Assembly: GCA_021647585.1 (NCBI GenBank)
Contig: JAKIUK010000018.1
Location: 1-58,598 of the forward strand
From: Methylococcaceae bacterium
GTDB taxonomy: Bacteria > Pseudomonadota > Gammaproteobacteria > Methylococcales > Methylomonadaceae
Reading direction: 5' to 3'
DNA length: 58,598 bases
Part shown: piece after piece, positions 16,697 through 23,847 of the stretch
Layout of the letters: every line of letters starts with the position of its first letter
Numbering within the stretch: the first letter of the stretch is position 1
The notes under the pieces: model-generated
What the model saw: the letters and a program-made list of their open reading frames with translations, nothing else
Databases searched by the model: none
What the model was told of the DNA's origin: nothing
Position numbers and translations under genes: made by a program

Positions 16697-17520
16697 ACTG
16701 ATAAAAACTGTTCTGCTATTTGTTGATAATGCTGAGCTTCATCTGCTTTCCCTCTTTTAAAGGCACCTTGTTGAAATATACTGCATTTTTTTTGCAACAT
16801 GGCAATAGCCAGTAACCGATAATCTTCTGTTAAATAATTTGCAGAAATAATTTTTTGTAATGCCTGTATTCTAAACCTATCCATACCCCAATATTTTTTT
16901 GATAACTGATCTTCATGTCCTCCATATTTTATAATCTGAGGTTCTTCAATATATAAAACAGGGTACTTAGCTGTTATTCTCAACCATAAATCATAATCTT
17001 CACAAGCAGGCAATTGGGCATCAAAATCACCAATATCATCAAATACCGACTGATTAATCAAAATAGATGAAGGAGACATAGCACATAAAGGCAAGCATTG
17101 CGGAAAAATCCAGCCTCCGGCTTTCTTATGTTTTTTCATTTGATTGACGCGAATTCCATTACGCATCCACAACTCTTCTGTATGACAAATTTTATATTCA
17201 GCCATAGACTTTAATTCATCCAATTGTTTTTCCAGCTTTTGAGGCAACCACTCATCATCTGAATCTAAAAAAGCCAGCCATTCACCTTTTGCCTGCTCTA
17301 ATCCCTTATTTCTAGCGGCACTAACTCCACTATTAGACTGGTATATATAATTAACATCTGCAAACAATGCACTGATCATTTCAGCCGTTTTGTCAGTTGA
17401 ACCATCATCAATAACTATGATTTCATATTCTGAATATGACTGTTTATAAATTGATTCCAAAGCCCGTTTTAATAACTTACTGCGATTAAATGTTGGAATA
17501 ATAATGGATACCAAACTCAT
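16693..17520 (-). CDS. Family 2 glycosyltransferase
   Basis: 275 residues. A GT-A fold with VSIIIPTFNRSKLLKRALES at the N-terminus, IVIDDGSTDKT and the metal-binding FLDSDDEWLPQKL (about residue 88). ACEDYDLWLRI (about 175) supplies the catalytic-base region. No membrane helix, so it acts in the cytoplasm on an unknown acceptor. It is paired with the phosphorylase-like gene and stands divergent from rsd. Confidence 0.88.
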   Translation of the reverse strand: MSLVSIIIPTFNRSKLLKRALESIYKQSYSEYEIIVIDDGSTDKTAEMISALFADVNYIYQSNSGVSAARNKGLEQAKGEWLAFLDSDDEWLPQKLEKQLDELKSMAEYKICHTEELWMRNGIRVNQMKKHKKAGGWIFPQCLPLCAMSPSSILINQSVFDDIGDFDAQLPACEDYDLWLRITAKYPVLYIEEPQIIKYGGHEDQLSKKYWGMDRFRIQALQKIISANYLTEDYRLLAIAMLQKKCSIFQQGAFKRGKADEAQHYQQIAEQFLSV

Positions 17521-17607
17521 AAAAAACCCTTATTTTTTAAATAATTGTTGAATTATCTTAATACATAATCTAAATTTAAATCACACGCTTTTAAAAAGGG
17601 GGCCCTT

Positions 17608-18066
17608 ATGTCTGCTGTTATGCAATTTAATCCGGAAAGACGTCAATATAACCAACACCTTGTTACTGAATTACAAGAAGAAAGACATCAGGTATGGTCT
17701 TTGTACTGCAAAATTGGCGAACACAAACCATTCACATGCTCATCTCATACTCAATCTTTATTGAACCAGTTGTCTCAATTGTTAATTGATTATGTTTCGC
17801 TAGGGCACTTTGGTATTTATGAGCATTTATTATCCGGCACTGAACGTAGAGATGCTGTTTTAACAGCTGCTAAAGATATATATCCTGAATTTTCAACAAC
17901 CACTGAATACGTTATTGCCTTCAATGATAAGTATGATGATAACAAACACCTACTGAACGTTGACTGTCTTGAATCTGATTTATCTTCTTTGGGAGAAAAC
18001 CTGGCAAAAAGGATAGGACTTGAAGACACACTCTGTCGTCTGATTTTAGGTGATTTGATGGAATAA
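17608..18066 (+). CDS. rsd: Rsd/AlgQ family anti-sigma-70 factor
   Basis: 152 residues, all helical. The family signature LLIDYVSLGHFGIYEHLL (about residues 57-74) and the ERRQYNQHLVTELQEERHQVW N-terminus are seen. Rsd binds sigma-70 region 4 and keeps it from core polymerase in stationary phase; AlgQ in Pseudomonas also affects alginate and siderophore genes. A weak GGGGG-type site lies just before the start. Confidence 0.85.
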   Translation: MSAVMQFNPERRQYNQHLVTELQEERHQVWSLYCKIGEHKPFTCSSHTQSLLNQLSQLLIDYVSLGHFGIYEHLLSGTERRDAVLTAAKDIYPEFSTTTEYVIAFNDKYDDNKHLLNVDCLESDLSSLGENLAKRIGLEDTLCRLILGDLME

Positions 18067-18203
18067 AGTTACCAAGATTGCACAGTCAGGCTACCTTAGA
18101 GTAATGCCAATTGACCTTAAGCTATAGAGTAAAACCTGCAATAGCACAAATATCCACAAAGAGGCGTGATACCAACCCTATGGGTTTTGTTCTGCTTCAT
18201 GAA

Positions 18204-18353
18204 CTAAGCAAGATGCACAGAATAACTTGAACAATTGGCTTTGTCTGTTCGTTGTAGAAAGGGTTACGTAGCTTGCAACACACCCATTTCCACGCCTTGT
18301 ATACGAACAAACTACTTCGCCAATTACCAAATTAATCTGTGCGCGTTCCTAAC
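18204..18353. repeat. Degenerate palindromic element E
   Basis: About 150 bp with imperfect terminal inverted repeats (TAAGCAAGATGCACAGA at the left, TTAGGAACGCGCACAGA from the right). Read on the minus strand it contains TCGTATACAAGGCGTGGAAA and GCAAGCTACGTAAC, the core shared with elements at 15086, 21255 and 58382. Its right end overlaps the UPF0182 stop codon at 18349-18351. Apart from it, the 282-bp gap after rsd holds nothing I can identify. Confidence 0.5.
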
Positions 18354-20988
18354 TTTCAATATCGCCAATCGTAGTTCCTGTTCCCGGGTCTTTAGCTCCC
18401 TTAATAAACCTCTCTTTCAAACGTTTAAACGCAGACCATAATGTTTTATCCATTACTACTTCATTTCCTATAGAAACAATGACTCTGGTAAGTTCTGGAA
18501 TTTTGGTTTTTGTAGAAATCATGTAAATGGGCTGCACATAGAGTATTGAATGGTCCATAGGTAGAATAATCATCCGTCCTCTTTGAACTCTAGAGCCGTG
18601 TTGGTCCCACAAAGTAAATTGTTCAGAAATTTCAGGATTCTGGTCAATTAAAGCTTCCACCTGAGCCGGGCCATTCACCTGTATATCTTTAAGAAATTTA
18701 TAGACAGTAATACCTGGCTTATATTCAGCATTACACTTTTCATGATCGACAGTACCTGCCAAAGCGACCATACTCAAATTATCACGATTTACCGGAGTCA
18801 TTGGGTTAATCATGACAAACTCTTCTCGGTTATTGCAATGATTAAAATCCATGGTGATAAAGTAAGGTAGTAGCTGTTTTTCATCCACTTTGGCAAACTG
18901 CCATGTTTCCGCCTGTTCATAAAATAACGCGGCCTTTTGCTGATGATATTTTGCATAAACCTTCATTTGTAAAAAATACAAATCTCGCGGATAACGTAAA
19001 TGCTTTCGTAAATCCAGCGGCATTTCCTCTAATTTTAGGAAAACCCCGGGATAAGCACGGTTATAGGCTTGAATAATAGGATCTGATGGATTGGAAATAT
19101 AATACTTGGTTGCTCCGTTATATGCATCTACCACAATCTTAACGGAATTACGTATATAGTTAAATTTATGTTTCCCATCGAGAAAATCATCCGCTGCCGG
19201 CTTTGAAACCGGGTAATTATTAGATAAGGTATAAGCATCCTGCACCCAGTAAAATCTATTTTTTGTAATTACCAGATAAGGGTCTTTGTCAAGATGTAAA
19301 AAAGGAGTCAATGTATTAATACGATCAATTATATTTCTACGTAACAAAACCTTACTATGCTTTGTAATATTACTAGAAAAGAATATTTTTTCGTCCTTGA
19401 AATAGAAAGCGAATAAAGCTTTTCTAAAATAGGAGGGAATTGGAACACCGCCACTCCCTTCATACTCACCGCCTAAACCCGGGTCAGCACTCGAAAGCCC
19501 CAATAGGTCTAATTTATTGGGAACAATCGCATATTTATACTTTTCCTGTCCATAATAAATATCAGGATATTTGACACTAAACCCAGTATCTGAAGACATA
19601 TTAAGATCACGTAAATACCAGATAATCGGCTTGGCAGCATCTTGGGCAGCGGGTGTCACAACAGCACCAAAGCCATGTGTATAGCGTAAATGGGTATTCT
19701 CCCAATTTTGAGCCTCTATCGGTAATTTCTTTATATTCATTTCCCTGGCTGCCAGGTTTACTTGCTGCAAATGATTATTTATAAAATAACGGTCTTCATC
19801 GACTGACAAAAACCGGTAATAAGGCCTGATACCTTGTAACTGCATATACCCATCAGTTAAAAATTCTCGATCCCAGACAGGAATATTTTCAAAATGTTTT
19901 TGGGTGCTCCACTCTTCAATATCCTTACTTGCATCCAGCTTAACCGAAAACTCAACCGTGTTAATATTGTTAAGATCATAGGCATCCAGTGTTGCTTTTA
20001 TGTTATTTTGCATAAAAAACTTTTCAGTGCTTACCGGGCTTGGTTTTACAATAAAAGTTTCAATCAAATCTGGAATTACTTCAACTTTCTGCAAACCCAC
20101 AACTGACAAAAAAGCAATTGCAGAAATAAAAAAAGGAGCTTTAACTCTATGTTTTTCAGAAAATATATAAATTATTGCAGTGACCGCTGTTGCAATAAAC
20201 GTGACTATAGACATCCATATCAATGGCAGTTGATATCGAATTTCAACAAACCCGGGCCCAAAGAATACTGGCTCATGACTATCTGTGTACAACAATGAAA
20301 ATCGATCAAGCAAAAAGCCCCAGACTACAAAAAGGACAATAAAAGCTATTAATATTGTTAAATGTATTTTAGCGCCAACAGGAAACTCTTGATTTTGGTT
20401 AGGAACAAAAATATGTTCCAGCCAATACAAACACCCCACCATAAAGAACAACAAGATAGCTGTTATTAGCAGTTCTTGTTGAATCAGCATAAAAATAGGA
20501 TAGGAAAACAGGTAGAAACTGATATCATTTCCATAAACCGGTTCGGTTACTCCCGCAGTACTACCAAAGAAAAAAAGAATTGCAGATTCCCACTGGTCAT
20601 AAAATGGAAAAGCAATAATGACGGCTAATAAAAATGACAAGGGCGTGTATATTTTAGCCGAACCATCCATAAAAACATCTGCAAATCGTTGAAATCGCTG
20701 TCTCTTATCTGCATCTAGTAATACATCATCTGGAGGGTTCAAGCCTAGATAGCGTGTTGCTATCCAGAAATGGAAATAGAAAATTGCAAAGAAAACTAAA
20801 GTAACGCCACCCGAAAGAATAAATCGATAAAGTAATCTTAACCAAAAATATGCTTCCAGTTCCAGTGACCTGAACCACCACAGATCAACCAATAATTCCA
20901 GAAAAACAAAGTAAAAAGCTACATACAAGATAATGGCAATAGCAAGCGTTGCACCTGCCAGAGCCGGTAACATTTTCCAGTTACGCAT
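18349..20988 (-). CDS. UPF0182 family large membrane protein
   Basis: 879 residues. The N-terminal 300 residues contain about seven transmembrane helices (first at about 8-30), the remainder is a large extracytoplasmic domain. Signatures of UPF0182 are seen: LVDLWWFRSLELEAYFWLRLLYR near residue 34, RYTHGFGAVVTPA, DIYYGQEKYKYAIVPNKLDLL and GRMIILPMDHSILYVQPIYM near the end. The biochemical role is unknown. It is a single-gene unit; the last codon and stop lie in a palindromic element. Confidence 0.9.
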   Translation of the reverse strand: MRNWKMLPALAGATLAIAIILYVAFYFVFLELLVDLWWFRSLELEAYFWLRLLYRFILSGGVTLVFFAIFYFHFWIATRYLGLNPPDDVLLDADKRQRFQRFADVFMDGSAKIYTPLSFLLAVIIAFPFYDQWESAILFFFGSTAGVTEPVYGNDISFYLFSYPIFMLIQQELLITAILLFFMVGCLYWLEHIFVPNQNQEFPVGAKIHLTILIAFIVLFVVWGFLLDRFSLLYTDSHEPVFFGPGFVEIRYQLPLIWMSIVTFIATAVTAIIYIFSEKHRVKAPFFISAIAFLSVVGLQKVEVIPDLIETFIVKPSPVSTEKFFMQNNIKATLDAYDLNNINTVEFSVKLDASKDIEEWSTQKHFENIPVWDREFLTDGYMQLQGIRPYYRFLSVDEDRYFINNHLQQVNLAAREMNIKKLPIEAQNWENTHLRYTHGFGAVVTPAAQDAAKPIIWYLRDLNMSSDTGFSVKYPDIYYGQEKYKYAIVPNKLDLLGLSSADPGLGGEYEGSGGVPIPSYFRKALFAFYFKDEKIFFSSNITKHSKVLLRRNIIDRINTLTPFLHLDKDPYLVITKNRFYWVQDAYTLSNNYPVSKPAADDFLDGKHKFNYIRNSVKIVVDAYNGATKYYISNPSDPIIQAYNRAYPGVFLKLEEMPLDLRKHLRYPRDLYFLQMKVYAKYHQQKAALFYEQAETWQFAKVDEKQLLPYFITMDFNHCNNREEFVMINPMTPVNRDNLSMVALAGTVDHEKCNAEYKPGITVYKFLKDIQVNGPAQVEALIDQNPEISEQFTLWDQHGSRVQRGRMIILPMDHSILYVQPIYMISTKTKIPELTRVIVSIGNEVVMDKTLWSAFKRLKERFIKGAKDPGTGTTIGDIES

Positions 20989-21123
20989 AAATTCCTCTTC
21001 TCAATAGAAAGATGTCATATATTTAGCAGAGTCTGCCTTTACTTAGCACTCCATTCATAGCGTTTGGAATATGCTAACAGTATACTATTTAATCCCACAT
21101 GGAAATCAAAGCTATTTTAACAC

Positions 21124-21658
21124 TCAACGCTTACATTTTGCCTTATATCCTTTTTGTCTAATCGCAATACGTGCCTTTATTACGGTACATAAAGAACCAT
21201 CTTTACCATACAAGCCATATTCAAACTCGGGTGTGCTTCGACCTTTTTGTTTTAGGCAACTCGCAATAACTAACCCACCAGGATTGCGCAGGATTTTTAT
21301 TCGTCTTCAAGGCGTAACGGAGGGAGCATAGCAAGCTATGTAACCGAAGTTGCAACGCAGAATACGGATAAAAAGACAAGTAAGGTTGGTGGGTTAGTTA
21401 TTGCGAGTTGCCTTAATTCCAGTTGAATCTGTTGTTCCTGCTCGGGCAGCATAACAAAACGCAACTCTAAATCTGTCAAACCTTCAACTCTAAAGTCAAG
21501 ATGTAATGACCGGGTCCAGATCGAATAACCAGAAAAAACTTTTATACATGACATTGCTGCAATCGGATCAGCCAGGCATGCTTGAAACCCTCCAAACAAG
21601 TTTTCCCTCCTAAATTTCTAGCAATCAATATAAGGCAAAGTTTAACTTGTAGCCAACA
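21124..21658 (-). pseudogene. Thioesterase-like gene, C-terminal part, interrupted by a 158-bp element
   Basis: Read on the minus strand, 21658 to 21413 encodes CWLQVKLCLILIARNLGGKT, then (after loss of one base near 21600, where ACT-TG replaces an expected ACT-ATG) FGGFQACLADPIAAMSCIK, VFSGYSIWTRSLHLDFRVEG and DLELRFVMLPEQEQQIQLEL. The palindromic element 21255-21412 follows, and the other side continues KQKGRSTPEFEYGLYGKDGS, then LCTVIKARIAIRQKGY and a stop at 21124-21126. Together these form the hotdog-fold DUF4442/PaaI-like acyl-CoA thioesterase. Removing the element and one TTA copy rejoins both parts in frame. The N-terminus is at 23725-23847. Confidence 0.75.
21252..21415. mobile_element. 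158-bp palindromic insertion element A with TTA target duplication
   Basis: Element 21255-21412 has perfect terminal inverted repeats of about 26 bp beginning GGCAACTCGCAATAACTAAC, and an internal palindrome around GCATAGCAAGCTATGTAAC. TTA stands on both sides (21252-21254 and 21413-21415). It has no gene. A TNA target is typical of IS1031-type members of the IS5 family, which may supply the transposase. Related copies: 43628-43786 (full), 58382-58471 (half), and degenerate D and E. Confidence 0.88.
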
Positions 21659-21776
21659 GCCACATCACTTATGCTAAACCGTAAATAAGGAATAACAGTA
21701 GCATTATTTATTAACGGACAATTAGAAACTGAATCTTTAAAAAATGTGGAGCATCCAAGCGGTCAGGTGGATGCGA

Positions 21777-22232
21777 TTAGCCTCGCTGTTCTTTTATTTT
21801 TTGATGCGCCCATGATGCAGCCTCTAAATTTATGCGCATGTAAAAGAAACTCGCCAAAATCCAAACTAAGCCGATGAGCAATGCCCACCATGGTACTTTA
21901 TTCATGGCGAGAACTAACGTAAGGCCAACAAGTGTAGCTGAATACAGCCCTATAAATGCAAAAAATAGTGCGCCAGAAAAATCAACATACGGCTCTATAC
22001 GAAGACGGAAACTTTCCCATTTCGGAGCATAACCACGACGGGCTTTAAGTTTCTCTGATGCCTTTGATGCAGTATTGGCAACAAAATTCCGGCTACCTTT
22101 CCCTAACAAGAACGATATTGCACTACACACGGCAACAGTAAATAACATAAATAACAATGCATTCACCCAAGGTTCATATGCTGTACCCTGGAGGAGTTCT
22201 ACGATGTATTTGATGATTTCGAGGGGTGACAT
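21777..22232 (-). CDS. Small membrane protein of unknown function
   Basis: 151 residues, not recognised. Predicted helices at about 22-43, 86-107 and 112-133, with a basic cytoplasmic-type loop between the first and second (NTASKASEKLKARRGYAPKW). It ends in a basic tail HQKIKEQRG. It lies in the islet, 545 bp away from the toxin pair, so it need not belong to it. The ribosome-binding site is weak. Confidence 0.6.
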   Translation of the reverse strand: MSPLEIIKYIVELLQGTAYEPWVNALLFMLFTVAVCSAISFLLGKGSRNFVANTASKASEKLKARRGYAPKWESFRLRIEPYVDFSGALFFAFIGLYSATLVGLTLVLAMNKVPWWALLIGLVWILASFFYMRINLEAASWAHQKIKEQRG

Positions 22233-22777
22233 TTAATTTAAAATTGAGACGTATATATTATTTGGCTAACTACTCTTCCTTAGGAAAGTTTTCCTTGATA
22301 AGTTGATTTTACCCTACTTTGCAGGACAGTTATCCTTTAATTTAAATAACAAGATCAATTTTCCTGATAAGCCTGTAAATAAGTAAATGAGTAAATAACC
22401 TATATTTAACAACAACATGATTCTATTTCTTAGCCATTAAAATGTCAACTTTAAAACAAAGGGGTCATATATATTCCGCCCCGCATTACAAGAAAAAGTC
22501 CATTTGTAGTATAAAGAAATATTGCCCCCTTATATCCAGCCTTGGGCTGAGGTCCATAACTGAAGTTGCTACACTACCCCAGACACAGAACCACTTTGCG
22601 TCTTAACAGGTTCCGGTCATATAGATATTTAGTTTTGTCTTATCACGTATCTATCGAGAATTACAACCCGTGAAAAAATAGAATAACTGTTGATGGAATA
22701 GCGATAATTACTCCTTTGTTACCAATTGTCTTCACAGTTCTATCATACAACCTTTATAGCTTACTCTCTAAAACGAA
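22233..22777. other. Gene-free stretch of 545 bp in the islet
   Basis: No ORF with coding character on either strand, no strong palindrome and no match to the repeat families in this window. It is A/T-rich except for a short stretch at about 22535-22615. It could hold the end of a lost gene, but I find nothing I can support. Confidence 0.5.
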
Positions 22778-23056
22778 CTAAGCAGACCGTGGTTTGCTTG
22801 GTATATTAATCAACCTCTCTAGATAGACTTTCAAATCATCAACAGCCATCTCAACATCATTAATTTCATCAATACCATTCTCCTCATCCTCTGATTCTTT
22901 TTGAATGGCACGCAAAGATAGTACCAGCTCTGAGATTTTCTCTTCTGCCAGGCTGATCATAAGCTTTATACTTTCTATTTCCCGTGCCACTTCAGTTGGT
23001 TCGACACGAATATAGGTAAAATTATCTCTTTGGATATAAATATCGTTAGTACTCAT
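22778..23056 (-). CDS. Small acidic helical protein, candidate antitoxin/immunity (Tsi2-like)
   Basis: 92 residues from the ATG at 23056 (GGAG 7 nt upstream; a longer start at 23083 lacks a site). The protein is predicted to be mainly helical and acidic: REIESIKLMISLAEEKISEL, then ESEDEENGIDEINDVEMAVD and DLKVYLERLI. Size, acidity, and the segment AVDDLK...LE recall Tsi2 (about 77 residues, AADDLK...YEQ), the inhibitor of Tse2. It follows the toxin-like gene by 41 bp on the same strand. The partner role is inferred from position and shape; it could also be unrelated. Confidence 0.55.
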   Translation of the reverse strand: MSTNDIYIQRDNFTYIRVEPTEVAREIESIKLMISLAEEKISELVLSLRAIQKESEDEENGIDEINDVEMAVDDLKVYLERLINIPSKPRSA

Positions 23057-23097
23057 AATATTACTCCGGTACGGCTTATACAATAATGCCGAGGCTA

Positions 23098-23619
23098 CTA
23101 CTCGACCTTGACGATTCGCGAGTCGTTAGCAAGTGGTGTCAACAAAACAATGAAATGCCGCAATGTCATTTCCTCAGCCGGTCCGAGTGTAAAATGAATG
23201 GCTCCAGCCGCTGTTGGTCGCGAACCTTTAATCAAAACCAATCCCTTTGGAATTTCGACAGCAGGAGGAATTTCATACCAATTGCTCGAAGTAATCGGAG
23301 CGTTCTGCCAATCGTCGAAAAGAGAAATGCCTCCTAGAAGAGTATCCCCTCGGCTTAGGCGGATTCCCTGCAATTTTGTTTCTGGGCCAATGGGTGACGC
23401 TTCGTTTTCATTTGTGAGAATTAAAAAACTTACATCACGGGGTCTCACTTTGTTGATTGTGTTCGCTTTAATGATAAACCCCATATTCTCCTTTGATACA
23501 GGCTCAAACTTGCCTTTTCCTATGTCAGCAACGATACGGTTGAATCCGCGGTCATTTTTCCAACCGGAACGATACAGATTAATTTGGAAGTTCTCTGGAT
23601 AAGTCCAATGTAACGGCAT
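23098..23619 (-). CDS. Tse2-like ADP-ribosyltransferase-fold toxin (candidate)
   Basis: 173 residues. Compared from memory with Tse2 of Pseudomonas aeruginosa, the same landmarks occur in the same order: INLYRSG (Tse2 LTLYRAV) at about 13-19, GISLFDD (GTSVFDR) near 97, then EIPKGLVLIK (DIPPDLKVKQ) and GAIHFTLGPAEEMTL (QATHYTIMPAKPMYR). No secretion-linked domain, no PAAR or VgrG neighbour, so this looks like a standalone toxin of a toxin/antitoxin pair. Ribosome-binding site AAGGAG lies 9 nt before the ATG. Tse2 is a cytotoxic effector with an ADP-ribosyltransferase-like fold. The similarity is partial and needs a profile search. Confidence 0.5.
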   Translation of the reverse strand: MPLHWTYPENFQINLYRSGWKNDRGFNRIVADIGKGKFEPVSKENMGFIIKANTINKVRPRDVSFLILTNENEASPIGPETKLQGIRLSRGDTLLGGISLFDDWQNAPITSSNWYEIPPAVEIPKGLVLIKGSRPTAAGAIHFTLGPAEEMTLRHFIVLLTPLANDSRIVKVE

Positions 23620-23724
23620 TACAACGATTCTCCTTCTTTGTAGTATCTAAATTCCACGATAACCAAGATCCTTTCTCTTCATTTTTTAGTATTGAAGCTG
23701 CTTAATTTATTATAAATTCATTTT

Positions 23725-23847
23725 CTGAACCCAGCAAGGTGATAATTCCAGCACTTTAGGCCTCATCAGCCAAAATGGAGGATACCATTCAATTCGCTGT
23801 TTATCCGTTAACCAGCTTGCATTCCAGATTAAACGACGTAGGTTCAA
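23725..23847 (-). pseudogene. Thioesterase-like gene, N-terminal fragment
   Basis: Minus-strand frame from a TTG at 23847, overlapping the pepN stop (TTGA), encodes LNLRRLIWNASWLTDKQRIE then WYPPFWLMRPKVLELSPCWV and Q, after which the match stops and a stop codon follows soon. WPPF...I.V..ISP is the beginning of the DUF4442 thioesterase family. The rest of the gene is found 2 kb away at 21658-21124. The gene was thus translationally coupled to pepN before it broke. Confidence 0.7.

Larger units (their letters stand above)
21659..23724. other. Two-kilobase islet inserted in the thioesterase gene
   Basis: The thioesterase gene downstream of pepN stops matching after CWVQ at about 23725 and resumes with CWLQ at about 21658. 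The roughly 2.07 kb between holds three minus-strand genes (Tse2-like toxin, small acidic protein, small membrane protein) and a 545-bp gene-free stretch. No integrase and no clear terminal repeats are visible. The small shared stretch at the two joints hints at short-homology recombination. Confidence 0.6.

Noticed and set aside
21071..21331. Plus-strand ORF of 86 codons and minus-strand ORF 21336-21599 as genes
   Set aside because: Both run across palindromic element A; the minus-strand one is partly the thioesterase pseudogene and partly the element.
22778..23619. Toxin pair as part of a type VI secretion locus
   Set aside because: No Tss, VgrG, Hcp, PAAR or adaptor gene is in the window.
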